Made by a program: the position numbers and the translations under genes. DNA of 64,000 bases from an uncultured Acidobacteriia bacterium (lineage in GTDB: Bacteria; Acidobacteriota; Terriglobia; Bryobacterales; Bryobacteraceae), in the NCBI GenBank assembly GCA_903907865.1, contig CAIVPR010000182.1, positions 26,540 through 90,539 on the forward strand, given 5' to 3'. The notes under the pieces are model-generated. The model made no database searches. It saw nothing but the letters and a program-made list of their open reading frames with translations, and was not told where the DNA came from. Below, in pieces: positions 49,725 through 58,657 of this stretch (position 1 is the first letter of the stretch; each line of letters opens with the position of its first letter).

Positions 49725-50834
49725 CTAGGCCGGTACGGGCACGATCACGGCAGACTGCGGTGCCGCCCCTGTCGAGAACATGGTGAAGAGCGGTTTTGTC
49801 TTGTTCTTCTTGTCGAGCACGGTCTGCATCCGGAATACGGCCACATCGCCGGAGTCATTGAAGACCAGTGCGTACTCCTCGTCCGGGGTGACGAGGATCT
49901 GCCCGGGCTCGCCCCCGACGTGCACCGACGCGGCCAGCTTGCGCGTCTCGATGTCCAGAACCGTGACGTCCCCGCTGGGAGGATTGGCGAGAAGGAGGAG
50001 ATTGCGGTTTGGGGCGACCGCCATCCCGCGTGGCGTACGCCCCCCGATAATTGTTTGGTCCACCTCCATTTGGTAGGTGTTCACGATTGCGATGGCATCG
50101 TCGGGCGACCCGCTGACGAATACTTGGCCGCCATCCGCGTTCACCGCGAACCACATCGGGGGGAACGGCAGACTCAGTCGGGTCACCACGGTGCCCGAGG
50201 CTGCATCAACAGTCACGATCGCCTTGGCTGCCGGTTGCCCAAGCAGCAGGGCGTTGCCATCCTTGCGGAACATGACAGGGCCACCCTTCGACCCGGTCGC
50301 CGTGGTGCCAACGACTCTGCCTTGAGCCAAGGACACCCGCGTGAGTCCGTCGCCATCGGCAGAAACCACCGCCACCATGGTGTCGGTCGCGTCGACGGCA
50401 GCCGGGGTTACGGGCAGCGGAATGCGCTGGTCGATGCGGGCATGCTCCACGTCGACGACGCAAAGCATGGGCGGCTGGTCAATGGCAACGACAATCCGGC
50501 GCGCGTCCGGAGTGGCGGTCGCCGAAACGATCCGTCCGTTAAACAGCGCTTTGGCCGACACGGTCAGCTTGTCGACGTCAATCTTGACCAGCGTGCGACC
50601 GTCGGGGCACGTGGCAAATACAGCCGTCGGGGTTCCGATCACCTGGCTGGGCACATGGTCCAGCGGAATCGTCAACATGTGGCGGAATTCGGAGAGATCG
50701 GCCACCGCAATGCCGCGCGCCCCGGCCGAGGCCGTGAAGAGGCGTCCGGAGAACCGAGGGGCGAGTTTTCGCGAGCAGCCAGCCAGAAGGGCCGCCGTGA
50801 GAAGCGTTCTGCGGGTCAAGCCGAATCGTAGCAT
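49725..50834 (-). CDS. YVTN-type beta-propeller lipoprotein
   Basis: About 369 residues from ATG 50834. The N-terminus combines a twin-Arg pair and a lipobox (TRRTLLTAALLAGCSRK), so it is an exported lipoprotein. The body has YVTN/cytochrome-d1-like beta-propeller repeats (RTLVKIDVDKLTVSAKALFN, MLCVVDVEHARIDQRIPLP, DVTVLDIETRKLAASVHVGG). The repeats probably bind a ligand or form a surface sensor; no haem site is seen. It ends 89 bp before lutA's start, same strand. Confidence 0.88.
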   Translation of the reverse strand: MLRFGLTRRTLLTAALLAGCSRKLAPRFSGRLFTASAGARGIAVADLSEFRHMLTIPLDHVPSQVIGTPTAVFATCPDGRTLVKIDVDKLTVSAKALFNGRIVSATATPDARRIVVAIDQPPMLCVVDVEHARIDQRIPLPVTPAAVDATDTMVAVVSADGDGLTRVSLAQGRVVGTTATGSKGGPVMFRKDGNALLLGQPAAKAIVTVDAASGTVVTRLSLPFPPMWFAVNADGGQVFVSGSPDDAIAIVNTYQMEVDQTIIGGRTPRGMAVAPNRNLLLLANPPSGDVTVLDIETRKLAASVHVGGEPGQILVTPDEEYALVFNDSGDVAVFRMQTVLDKKNKTKPLFTMFSTGAAPQSAVIVPVPA

Positions 50835-50959
50835 TTGCGCGTCGGCGGGCCAAGTCCGGGGGGCCGAAAGGTGTTCCAAGATGGCCGTCCCGACCGTCTA
50901 CTTTTTTCCAGTTGCAAGTGAGAAGAAAGTGTTCTTCAATACACTATATCGGGTGTAGG

Positions 50960-52222
50960 ATGAAAGCACGGCCTATCGGAGCGACGATGCACAGCCACAG
51001 AGCGAACATCGGGATTGGTATGTCATACCTTTGCCTAGCAACTTTCTGCCTCCCGGCGGCGCTGGGACAGAACCTCATGCAAGGCGTGTCGGCGCGCGGC
51101 TCCATGCGACTGCTGGCATCTGACGCCGCGATCCTCGAAATCGAGGATGTCAAGAAGGATCTGCCCTGTACGGCCACACAGGTCAAGCCCGTTCTCGGTT
51201 TCGACCTGCGATTCCACACCGGCTACGATATCGTCCTACCCCTCAAGGAGATCTCCGGACCCGGTGACCAGTTGACGATCCTTGTCAAAGTTACCTCCGA
51301 TGAGACGAAGGACTCCCCCGTTTATTTCTCGCAGCACTACACCGTTCCCGAAATCGAAGAGGATGCAAAGGGCGATGCCTACCTGCAAGGCGGCTTCGAC
51401 GTGGGGGAGGGCGGCTACCACGTCTCCTTCATGATGCGGGACCGCATGGAGCGCGTCTGCTCGCAAAATTGGGATGTCGCCGCGACCCTGCCCCCGAAGG
51501 ACCAGGGGATCAGGACCGCCATCGCACCCAAGACCATCGAGGCCTCCGAACGCGAGTTTTTCAGGGGCGAGCCGCCGGTCACGCGGGTTGCCCTCGAAGA
51601 CCCCTTCAAGGTCAAGGTGTTGTTGAATTTTTCGCCGCAACGCGCGGCTGCGGCCGCCATGCAGCCGATCGACACAAGTGCGCTCGTGTCGATACTACGC
51701 AACATCTCCCGCGAGCCCCGCATCCACCGGTTCTCCCTGGTCGCATTCAATATGAACGACCAGAAGGTGGTCTACCGCCAGGACGACGCCGACCAGATCG
51801 ATTTCCCCGAACTGGGCAGGGCTCTCTCCACGCTGAAGTTGGGCATGGTTGACTACAAGAAGCTTGCCGACAAGCACAGCGAGACGGACTTTCTGGCCAA
51901 ACTGATCCAGGAGGAGCTCACCCAAAAGGATGCCGACGCCGTCATCTTCGCCGGACCCAAGGTGATGCTGGACGAGCCTCTGCCGCCCGACAGCTTCAAG
52001 GAAGTAGTGGCGTCCCCGTTCCCCGTGTTCTACATGAACTACATCCTGACGCCCAACCAGACTCCATGGCGGGACTCGATCGGGACGGTTGTCAAGCGCA
52101 TGAAGGGTTTCGAGTACACCATCAGCCGGCCCCGCGACCTTTGGAACGCATGGGCCGACATCATGGGGCGGATCTCAAAGATGAAACTTGTGGCCACCGC
52201 TTCAACGTCAAGTAAACAATGA
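50960..52222 (+). CDS. Exported acidobacterial protein, unknown function
   Basis: About 420 residues; ATG 50960 (MKARPI) or a later ATG can start it. A signal peptide ends ALGQ. The N-terminal half has beta-strand-like segments (LRFHTGYDIVLPLKEISG, YFSQHYTVPEIEEDAKGD). The C-terminal half resembles the acidobacterial VWA-like 'conserved hypothetical' pattern (HRFSLVAFNMNDQKVVYRQD, DADAVIFAGPKVMLDE). No catalytic residue is evident. Its stop overlaps the methyltransferase start by 4 bp. Confidence 0.75.
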   Translation: MKARPIGATMHSHRANIGIGMSYLCLATFCLPAALGQNLMQGVSARGSMRLLASDAAILEIEDVKKDLPCTATQVKPVLGFDLRFHTGYDIVLPLKEISGPGDQLTILVKVTSDETKDSPVYFSQHYTVPEIEEDAKGDAYLQGGFDVGEGGYHVSFMMRDRMERVCSQNWDVAATLPPKDQGIRTAIAPKTIEASEREFFRGEPPVTRVALEDPFKVKVLLNFSPQRAAAAAMQPIDTSALVSILRNISREPRIHRFSLVAFNMNDQKVVYRQDDADQIDFPELGRALSTLKLGMVDYKKLADKHSETDFLAKLIQEELTQKDADAVIFAGPKVMLDEPLPPDSFKEVVASPFPVFYMNYILTPNQTPWRDSIGTVVKRMKGFEYTISRPRDLWNAWADIMGRISKMKLVATASTSSKQ

Positions 52223-52791
52223 AACTTGGCTTGGTGGCTCGTTTGGCAGTTGGTATGGGGATCGGCATGGCGGCATTGCTGTGCGGTGGGCCGCTGTCGG
52301 CGCAAAAATACACGGATCCCGACACTTTGGCCCCGGCGTTCCCATCACCGGAATCCGTGGTGGACCGGATGCTGGAACTTTCCGACGTGAAACCCGGAGA
52401 GGTTGTCTACGATTTGGGTTGTGGCGACGGGCGGATCGTCATCGCGGCAGCAAGGAAATTCAAGGCCAAGGCGGTCGGCGTGGAGATCCGCCGCGACATC
52501 TTCGAGGCTACACAGGCACGGATCGTGTCCCTTGGGTTGACCGACCAAGTGCGGATCATCCATGGCAACGCTCTCCGCACGGATTTGCGGGATGCCGATG
52601 TGGTGACGTTGTACCTCATGACGGGTGCCAATGAGCGGCTTCGGCCAAACTTGGAGAAGTACCTGCGCCCGACATCGCGCGTGGTCTCGCACGATTTCGA
52701 GATCAAGGGGTGGAAGCCGGTCAAGGTGGAGAAGGTGACTACGGGCGGCATCGGCCACACAATTTACGTGTACCGGATGAACGCGAAATAG
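52219..52791 (+). CDS. SAM-dependent methyltransferase with apparent signal peptide
   Basis: 190 residues. A signal peptide (about 1-28, ending PLSAQ) precedes a class I methyltransferase core: VVYDLGCGDGRIVIAAARKF (motif I, SAM binding), GVEIRRDIFEATQARIVSLG, then DADVVTLYLMTGANERLRPN. The exported location is odd because SAM is cytosolic. Coupling to the upstream exported protein (4-bp overlap) suggests joint action on that protein or in its pathway. Alternatively, the leader is a membrane anchor with the domain inside. Confidence 0.85.
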   Translation: MKLGLVARLAVGMGIGMAALLCGGPLSAQKYTDPDTLAPAFPSPESVVDRMLELSDVKPGEVVYDLGCGDGRIVIAAARKFKAKAVGVEIRRDIFEATQARIVSLGLTDQVRIIHGNALRTDLRDADVVTLYLMTGANERLRPNLEKYLRPTSRVVSHDFEIKGWKPVKVEKVTTGGIGHTIYVYRMNAK

Positions 52792-52819
52792 CGGCGGACT
52801 CGTTAGCAAACGCTCGACT

Positions 52820-52866
52820 CAACGGGTTGCCGAGCCACGACCGCAAGGGAGTGTTCGTTCGAGCCA
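52820..52866. repeat. Dispersed palindromic repeat, copy C
   Basis: GGGTTGCCGAGCCACGACC, then GCAAGGGAGTGTTCGTTCGAGCC matches the common unit. The opposite arm is not clearly kept. Located between the methyltransferase and anti-sigma genes. Confidence 0.75.
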
Positions 52867-52928
52867 TGCCGAGACGGGACGGATTCTCTATTGGCAACAG
52901 CCAGCGGCTGCAGTCATTACGAAGATGC

Positions 52929-53678
52929 CTAGTTCGCGGCAGGAGCCAACAAGCGCACCACGTAGGTGACGCCCGGTCGGTGCCCGGGCCATCCCAGTTG
53001 GATTGCGTAGTCCCCGCGTTTGGCCACGGCTGGAGGGAGATCGGCATGCACTTCCCACTTGTCGCCGACTAGAACCGGGGGCAGGTCGGAAGGGCTTTCC
53101 CAGACCGTTACAATGTCTCCGTCCTTGTTGGCCTCGGATATGCGTACCGAACATGCCGCGCCCGCCGCTTCGACCGGCAGGAGGAGCCTGAAGCGTATCG
53201 GACCGCCGCCAGATGGCAACACTAGCCTTGCAGCGACTTGCTCGCCTGCCAAGGCACCGGGCGTCAAGAGAATCGACGCGGCTGGATTCACCGCAACCCG
53301 TGGTCCGCTGGTTGGGAGGGAAGTCGTCCGGGTCGGACGGGGACGTGAGCCAATCCAATACGTGCCGCCAACGGCAGTCACTACAAGAGCCGCAATGCCG
53401 ATGGATTTCCATGGGTGCCGGTCCCGCGTTGGCATCACCACTACATTCTCAGGGCTGCGCCGGACGCTTTCCACACGCGCCATCAATTCGGGGATTTTCA
53501 GATACCGGGCCTCGAACTGCTCCAACTCGGGGGACTTGAGCCGACTAGCCAAGTACTCCCGGATCAGTTCCCGCTCGACGGCGCGCAGTTCCAACAGAAC
53601 GACTCGGTTTGTGAAGTAGAGATCCTCGAGCGCGTCCGCCTCGACCGGATCCATCGTTCCTAAAAGGTATTCTCTCAC
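52929..53678 (-). CDS. Membrane-spanning anti-sigma-like protein
   Basis: 249 residues, with GTG start at 53678. Residues 1-75 are a helical anti-sigma-type N-terminus (REYLLGTMDPVEADALEDLY, then ERELIREYLASRL) of the zinc-less type seen near sigma genes in Acidobacteriota and Myxobacteria. A transmembrane segment at about 93-110 (IGIAALVVTAVGGTYWIG) leaves a ~135-residue periplasmic domain. The gene follows the sigma-factor gene by 61 bp, same strand, so the N-terminus probably binds that sigma factor and the periplasmic part could be cut to release it. Confidence 0.75.
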   Translation of the reverse strand: MREYLLGTMDPVEADALEDLYFTNRVVLLELRAVERELIREYLASRLKSPELEQFEARYLKIPELMARVESVRRSPENVVVMPTRDRHPWKSIGIAALVVTAVGGTYWIGSRPRPTRTTSLPTSGPRVAVNPAASILLTPGALAGEQVAARLVLPSGGGPIRFRLLLPVEAAGAACSVRISEANKDGDIVTVWESPSDLPPVLVGDKWEVHADLPPAVAKRGDYAIQLGWPGHRPGVTYVVRLLAPAAN

Positions 53679-53739
53679 TGGCTCTACTGATACATGGCCC
53701 GAGCATGCTTCGCATTACGCGAATATTTTCGGGCTGTAC

Positions 53740-54267
53740 TTAAATTTTAGCTTTTCGGCTGGGTTTTGTCCAGCCCCCAAGTTTAGCGAGCTCTTTGCGG
53801 ATCCGATATAGGTGCACCCGCATCGTTTGCACGTTTGGGAAGTCGAACTCGGCCATTAACTCCTTGCCGTCGCAGACGGTGGCTCGTTCGAGCAGCCGAT
53901 AGTCGCGTTCGGAAAGGTGCTGCTTGCCGAGTGCCAGCATCTCCTTCAAGTAGATCGCCACCTCGGGGCCGTCCAAGCCCGCGATGCCGGAGGCTTGATC
54001 GGGTGGTTCCGATGTCAATACGTCGGTGGCGCGCCTCTCGGCGGACCGGCGGCTCTCCGGTCCAACACGTTTGGCGAAACCCAGGCACACACGGAGGAAG
54101 TCCTCCTCCTTCTCGAACTCGAAGTCGCTGCGCCGGAGCACTGTCAGCATGGTGTCTTGCGCAACGTCGGTCGCGTTGTGAACACCCAGACGCAACGCGA
54201 GGTAGTTTATGACAGCTTCTTCCGCTTGGGCCCAAACATGCGGTGGAATATCCCGACAGGTCATCAC
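53740..54267 (-). CDS. ECF-like sigma-70 factor
   Basis: 175 residues. Region 2-like sequence (NYLALRLGVHNATDVAQDTM, LTVLRRSDF) and a region 4 HTH-like C-terminus (LSERDYRLLERATV, NVQTMRVHLYRIRKELAKLG) identify an ECF-type or ECF-like sigma factor. The start ATG 54267 (or 54264) overlaps the stop of the TPR-CHAT gene by 4 bp. It precedes the anti-sigma gene, and both are downstream of the CHAT gene on the minus strand, suggesting a single signalling operon. Confidence 0.85.
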   Translation of the reverse strand: MMTCRDIPPHVWAQAEEAVINYLALRLGVHNATDVAQDTMLTVLRRSDFEFEKEEDFLRVCLGFAKRVGPESRRSAERRATDVLTSEPPDQASGIAGLDGPEVAIYLKEMLALGKQHLSERDYRLLERATVCDGKELMAEFDFPNVQTMRVHLYRIRKELAKLGGWTKPSRKAKI

Positions 54268-57200
54268 AAGCCTTTCCGGCGGTTCCCGCCGCCAACTCTT
54301 GCCAGTTCCCTTGCCATCCCCGATTGTCCAACCACGGGCCGGCCCACAAGAAAGAACGCTGCCCAGTAGAACGGATCCGAATAGGTGCTATGACGCGACA
54401 AGCGCAACCGGGCCAGGCGCATCGCGTGTTCGACGGACATGCCGCCGCTACCCATCACACTACTATAGACGGTGTCGAAATACAGCGCGGCCGCCGGGGC
54501 CTCGACCTTGGAAACCGACATCACCAACTGCGACGCACCAGCCGCAAAGAAGCTCTGCGTGAAGCCTTGCAAGCCCTCGCCGTCGATCTGCTTGCCCAGT
54601 GCCGATTCGCACGTGGACAGCACGACCGTCGCCCCATTGAGCCGCAGGTTCGCGACCCCGCGCGGGTATAGGTTTCCGTTCGACGGCTTTCCAGCACTGT
54701 CGCCGACCAGGGAAAGGATGATGCGGGAACGCTCGGGTTCCGCTTCGTCAATGATGGAGTGGGTCGAGAAATGCCAAAACGCGTATGCCGACGAGGACTC
54801 CCGTGCCAATACCGCTGGAGCCGCTTCGAAACCCCGTAGGACTTTTAGCCGATTGGTAGGCACCAGTTCCTGAAGCCTCTTTACCTCGACGGCGAAAAAG
54901 AGCCGCAGCAAGAGCGGATCCCCCGCGGCCGGCTGCGAAGGCGGCTTGCTGTCGACCCGATCGTCTTCGGTTGAGAACACCGGGTCGACCACCGCCAGTG
55001 CCGTTCGGGCGAAGGCCGAGATGGGGCGTGGCTGCATTCCTGACAGCAGGAAGGATGCCGACGGGGTCCGCCCCACGTCGTACTTCAACCCCAGGTAGTC
55101 GGCACCCTGGATCCGCAAGGCGTCCATCGAGACGTGGTTCAGAGCGCCGTCCAGAGCGAACAGGATGCGCGAGGGCAAAGTCGACCTCACGGGGCCAAGC
55201 AGCATTTCCGACAGTCTGGTCCGGACGCTCTCAAACTCTTTCCGGGCGGGATCAGCTTGGCGGGCGGCCGGGTTGTTCAGCATTCTCGTGAACCTGGTCG
55301 CCAGCTTTTCCACCTCGCTGCGGGCGGGCAGCCGGTAGGATTCCAGCCTGTCGCGCCGCAGGGCCCAGAGGTAGCTGGCTTTTTCGCCCAGGTGGTACTC
55401 CAGCAGAACGGAGTCGTCCGGAAGACCTCGGTCGGCGATGGCGTCGACCGAAGTCGCCGGGGGTGCCAAGTTCCCCTTGGCGGCCTCCTTGGCGATCTCT
55501 GCGGCGAGGGAATCCGATTGGTCCATCAACGTCCGGAGCTTGTCTTCCAGCGCGGGGCGGAGGGCTGGGCGGGATTCGTGCAGGCTCTGGGACACAAATG
55601 ACACTTGGCGGTCGATGTCGCGTTTCCTGGCCGTGATTGTGCGGAGCTGCGGGGTTGCCAACGGCCCTTCGGCCAACAGATCCGTCAGAGCCCTTCCGCG
55701 GCCCTGTTCGGCGGCAAGGAGGCCCGCCGCACCACTGTCGTGGCGGTCCTCCATGGCCAAGTCCACCATGGTGTCAAAGACCGCCCGTTTACGGCCGTAG
55801 TACGACGCGCGAAGTTCGGGCGTGGGCACGTCGGCGCGCACGGACTCGATCGATTGGAGCGCCTGTCTGGCCGCCGCCATCGCGGCATCACGGTTGCCAC
55901 TGGCGGACTCGACCTTGGCCAGTTCCAGAAGGCTGTCGGAGGCGTTGTCGCGCAGGCCGATCTTTCGGCGCAGGTCCGCCGCGTCGCTTAGGAACCGGCG
56001 GGCCTTGACGTAGTCCCGACTCTCGGACGCGGCCAGTCCAAGCGTATGCAGAACCGTGGCCTCGGTTCGGTTGTACCCGGTTTCACGAGTGATTTGAAGA
56101 GCTTCCTCCAGTTCCTTCTTCGCGGAGGCAACATCGCCTTGTCGGAGAACATCGCGTTGTTGGAGAGAGATGAGCCCGGAAACGCTGAGCAAGTCGGCGC
56201 GAATCGGCCGGTTCGGCGGTAGGTTCTTAGCCGCACGGACCCGATCCTCCTTCTCGAGATCGACCAGTCCCAGGTCCAAATATTTCCTGGCGTCACGGAG
56301 GTCGCCTTGACGCATCCGGACGAGAGCCTGATTCATGCGGGTCACGCTCTTCAACTGGTACTCCGGCCCGAATTCCGCCAGTGCTTCGGAGAAAAGCCGG
56401 AACGCCTGGCTCAGATCGGCCAAGGCGAGATAGCATATCCCGAGGTTGTTGACAGCCAAGGCATGTCCCGTTGGGTCCCGGCCTTCCAACAGAGCGGCAG
56501 CCCGCCTGAGTTCCGAAATCGCCTTGCCGAAGTCGCCCGACCGAGAATAGGCGCTGCCTAGGTTGGACCGGGTCTTGCCCTCGCCGACCGGCATGCCCAG
56601 CGCGCGCCAAAGTTTGGCCACGTCGGGAAGAGTGAAAATGGCCGCGTTCAGATCGCCTAGCCGAACGGCGGCCTGCGTGCCGTTGTTTTCTGCTTCAGCA
56701 AGGCAGCGTTTGTCGCCCAAATCCCTGCATATGTCCGCCGCTTTGCGATAGGTCTCACGGGCCTCGGCATGCAGATTGCTGTTGAGATCATGGTCCGCGA
56801 TTTTCAGCATCGTCCGGGCAATTCGGGACTGGTCCTGCAGATCTTGCCACAATTCGAGCGATGCCACCATGTCCTCGCGCTTGCCGGAGCGCGTGCTCAA
56901 GGCGGCCACGAGCTCCGCCGCGTGAAATTTTTCAGCAATCTGTAATGCGAGGGGTTCACACCACATTACTAGAGTAGAGGTGGTTGGAATGTCCTTCTTC
57001 GCCGCACGGAATTCGACCCGATATTGGCCGGGTTTGATGAACGTCAGCGACTCGGGGCCAAACTCGAATTGATCATGGGCCACGGAATCGGATTCTGGAC
57101 CGGTGACGACGAGTTCGAGGTCGTAAGGCTGCTCCACTCGCAGCTGAAGCGGCAAACCGGGCTTCACCTCGATGGAAACGCAGGCTGGCTTCTGCTTGGC

Positions 57201-57296
57201 AGTGTCCAGCATGGTCTTGGCAGTTGCAGGTAGGCAGGCGCACAAGTCCGGCACGACGGCAAGGGCCACAAGGCCCGCGATGGTTCCGGTGCGCAT
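54264..57296 (-). CDS. Exported TPR-CHAT protease
   Basis: About 1,010 residues; ATG 57296 (MRTGTIAGLVALAVV) gives a clear signal peptide, although ATG 57314 or 57383 are possible. Residues about 120-560 are TPR repeats (TPR-like ALAVNNLGICYLALADLSQA, LHTLGLAASESRDYVKARRF). The C-terminal ~330 residues are a CHAT caspase-like protease domain with His846 in FWHFSTHS and Cys896 in VVLSTCESALG, the expected dyad. Export to the periplasm is implied. CHAT enzymes cleave after specific basic or other residues and in known systems (e.g. type III-E TPR-CHAT) release a sigma factor. The sigma and anti-sigma genes downstream suggest the substrate is the anti-sigma's periplasmic domain or the small peptide upstream. 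Confidence 0.9.
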   Translation of the reverse strand: MRTGTIAGLVALAVVPDLCACLPATAKTMLDTAKQKPACVSIEVKPGLPLQLRVEQPYDLELVVTGPESDSVAHDQFEFGPESLTFIKPGQYRVEFRAAKKDIPTTSTLVMWCEPLALQIAEKFHAAELVAALSTRSGKREDMVASLELWQDLQDQSRIARTMLKIADHDLNSNLHAEARETYRKAADICRDLGDKRCLAEAENNGTQAAVRLGDLNAAIFTLPDVAKLWRALGMPVGEGKTRSNLGSAYSRSGDFGKAISELRRAAALLEGRDPTGHALAVNNLGICYLALADLSQAFRLFSEALAEFGPEYQLKSVTRMNQALVRMRQGDLRDARKYLDLGLVDLEKEDRVRAAKNLPPNRPIRADLLSVSGLISLQQRDVLRQGDVASAKKELEEALQITRETGYNRTEATVLHTLGLAASESRDYVKARRFLSDAADLRRKIGLRDNASDSLLELAKVESASGNRDAAMAAARQALQSIESVRADVPTPELRASYYGRKRAVFDTMVDLAMEDRHDSGAAGLLAAEQGRGRALTDLLAEGPLATPQLRTITARKRDIDRQVSFVSQSLHESRPALRPALEDKLRTLMDQSDSLAAEIAKEAAKGNLAPPATSVDAIADRGLPDDSVLLEYHLGEKASYLWALRRDRLESYRLPARSEVEKLATRFTRMLNNPAARQADPARKEFESVRTRLSEMLLGPVRSTLPSRILFALDGALNHVSMDALRIQGADYLGLKYDVGRTPSASFLLSGMQPRPISAFARTALAVVDPVFSTEDDRVDSKPPSQPAAGDPLLLRLFFAVEVKRLQELVPTNRLKVLRGFEAAPAVLARESSSAYAFWHFSTHSIIDEAEPERSRIILSLVGDSAGKPSNGNLYPRGVANLRLNGATVVLSTCESALGKQIDGEGLQGFTQSFFAAGASQLVMSVSKVEAPAAALYFDTVYSSVMGSGGMSVEHAMRLARLRLSRHSTYSDPFYWAAFFLVGRPVVGQSGMARELARVGGGNRRKGL

Positions 57297-57347
57297 GTCT
57301 GACGATTCTAGCATTTGCGTGGTACGAGCAATACTTTGCCGTGTGTG

Positions 57348-57415
57348 AACGTCGGGGCGGGTTGCCGCCCCCGGGGCTGGCACCTCGGGGGGATGGCAGA
57401 AGCCGCCCCAACGTT
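57348..57415 (-). promoter_or_regulatory. Long hairpin between peptide and CHAT gene
   Basis: AACGTCGGGGCGG (57348-57360) and CCGCCCCAACGTT (57403-57415) pair over 13 positions with one mismatch. The loop holds another short inverted repeat. It could attenuate transcription or processing between the peptide and the CHAT gene. No long U-run follows on the minus strand, so it is not a clean terminator. Confidence 0.5.
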
Positions 57416-57428
57416 CCGGTTGGGCGGG

Positions 57429-57509
57429 CTAGTTGCCGCCAGTGGGGTCCTGCACGATGATGGTGTCATCGGCGAGGACAAGGGTTACCAAGAGGATGAT
57501 AGTGTCCAC
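57429..57509 (-). CDS. Candidate 26-residue hydrophobic peptide
   Basis: GTG 57509 starts a 26-residue frame: a hydrophobic stretch (DTIILLVTLVLADDTIIVQD) then PTGGN and TAG at 57431-57429. GGAAAGGAGG, a near-perfect Shine-Dalgarno, lies 4 bp before the GTG. It is too short for most gene finders and is placed just upstream of the CHAT gene on the same strand. It could be a secreted signal or protease substrate. The evidence is one strong ribosome-binding site and context; conservation is not tested. Confidence 0.55.
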   Translation of the reverse strand: MDTIILLVTLVLADDTIIVQDPTGGN

Positions 57510-57641
57510 ATTGCCTCCTTTCCGGGCTATCGCCCTGCTTTTGTCCGGTCAATACAAAAGCGAGGAAATGGGCGGAGTGTGGCCAACTATTTTCATGCGA
57601 GGTGAAACATTCGACGCTTGTTCGTCAAGCACGGCAAAACA

Positions 57642-57682
57642 CCAAGGGCCGCACGCGGGGTAAACCCGGGTGCGGCCCTTGG
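57642..57682 (-). terminator. Intrinsic terminator of the sugar-isomerase unit
   Basis: CCAAGGGCCGCAC and GTGCGGCCCTTGG pair perfectly over 13 bp, and on the minus strand TGTTTTG follows. It closes the transcript of the genes from 59149 down to 57724 and separates it from the peptide-CHAT unit. Confidence 0.75.
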
Positions 57683-57723
57683 CTGCTTCAGTTCTGGATG
57701 TCTATTGGTTAGATCTGACGGAG

Positions 57724-58647
57724 CTACGCGGCGGGTGCGGGGCGACCGATGAACTGCCGTATGTAGTCGTGGCTTTGCACAAGCGAGCGCTTGCGGTCTT
57801 CGAGGCTACCCTCGTAGGCCCGGTCCTCGACCTCCACGCAGACCGGCCCGCGATAGCCCGCGTCGCCGAGCACGGAGAAGAACCGGCCCCAGTCGACATC
57901 GCCGAGCCCCGGCAGCTTCGGCGCGTGGTACTCCAGCGGATGGGCCAGGATCCCGACCTGGTCGAGCCTATGCCGGTCCACGCGCGCGTCCTTGAGATGT
58001 ACCCGGAACAGGCGCGACGCGAACTCCCGGATCGGTGCCAAGTAGTCCATCTGTTGCCAGACCATGTGCGACGGGTCGTAGTTGAGGCCGAAGTTGGGAC
58101 TCGGGATCTCGTCGAACATGCGACGCCAAATCGCGGGCGTTGTCGCCAGGTTCTTGCCCCCCGGCCATTCGTCCCGGCTGAAGAGCATCGGACAGTTCTC
58201 GATGCCGATCTTGACCCCGTGATCCGCGGCAAAGGCGATCAGTGGCCGCCAGACTTCGAGGAAACGCGGCCAGTTGGCGTCCACCGACTTCGTCCAGTCG
58301 CGACCGACGAAGGTCGTCACGCAATCCAAGTCCAGTGCCCGCGCGGCCACGATCAGTTGGCGGATGTGGGCCGCAGCGACCGACGATTCCGTCGCGTCCG
58401 GTGCCAAGGGATTCGGGTAGTAGCCGAGGCTGCTGATCGAAACCCCGCTTGCGGCCAACAGGTCCTTCGTCGCCGAAGCATCGAGCGTCGTCACGTCCAA
58501 ATGGGTGACACCCGCATACCGGCGCTCGGCCTTGCCTGGCGGCCAGCACATGACTTCCACGCAATCGTAACCGATTGTGCGAGCGAGTGAAAGGACGTCC
58601 CCCAAGGGGAGCTCCGGCACGATCGCCGTGACAAATCCCAGTTGCAT
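57724..58647 (-). CDS. Sugar phosphate isomerase/epimerase family protein
   Basis: 307 residues, cytosolic, xylose isomerase-like TIM barrel. Metal-binding-type motifs: [56 protein letters not shown] and [12 protein letters not shown]. It matches family members that isomerise or epimerise sugars or cyclitols (e.g. inosose- or hydroxypyruvate isomerase-like). Start ATG 58647 follows the def stop by 10 bp. The upstream frame extension to 58806 lies in def and is a shadow. Confidence 0.92.
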   Translation of the reverse strand: MQLGFVTAIVPELPLGDVLSLARTIGYDCVEVMCWPPGKAERRYAGVTHLDVTTLDASATKDLLAASGVSISSLGYYPNPLAPDATESSVAAAHIRQLIVAARALDLDCVTTFVGRDWTKSVDANWPRFLEVWRPLIAFAADHGVKIGIENCPMLFSRDEWPGGKNLATTPAIWRRMFDEIPSPNFGLNYDPSHMVWQQMDYLAPIREFASRLFRVHLKDARVDRHRLDQVGILAHPLEYHAPKLPGLGDVDWGRFFSVLGDAGYRGPVCVEVEDRAYEGSLEDRKRSLVQSHDYIRQFIGRPAPAA

Positions 58648-58657
58648 AAAGTCCAGC

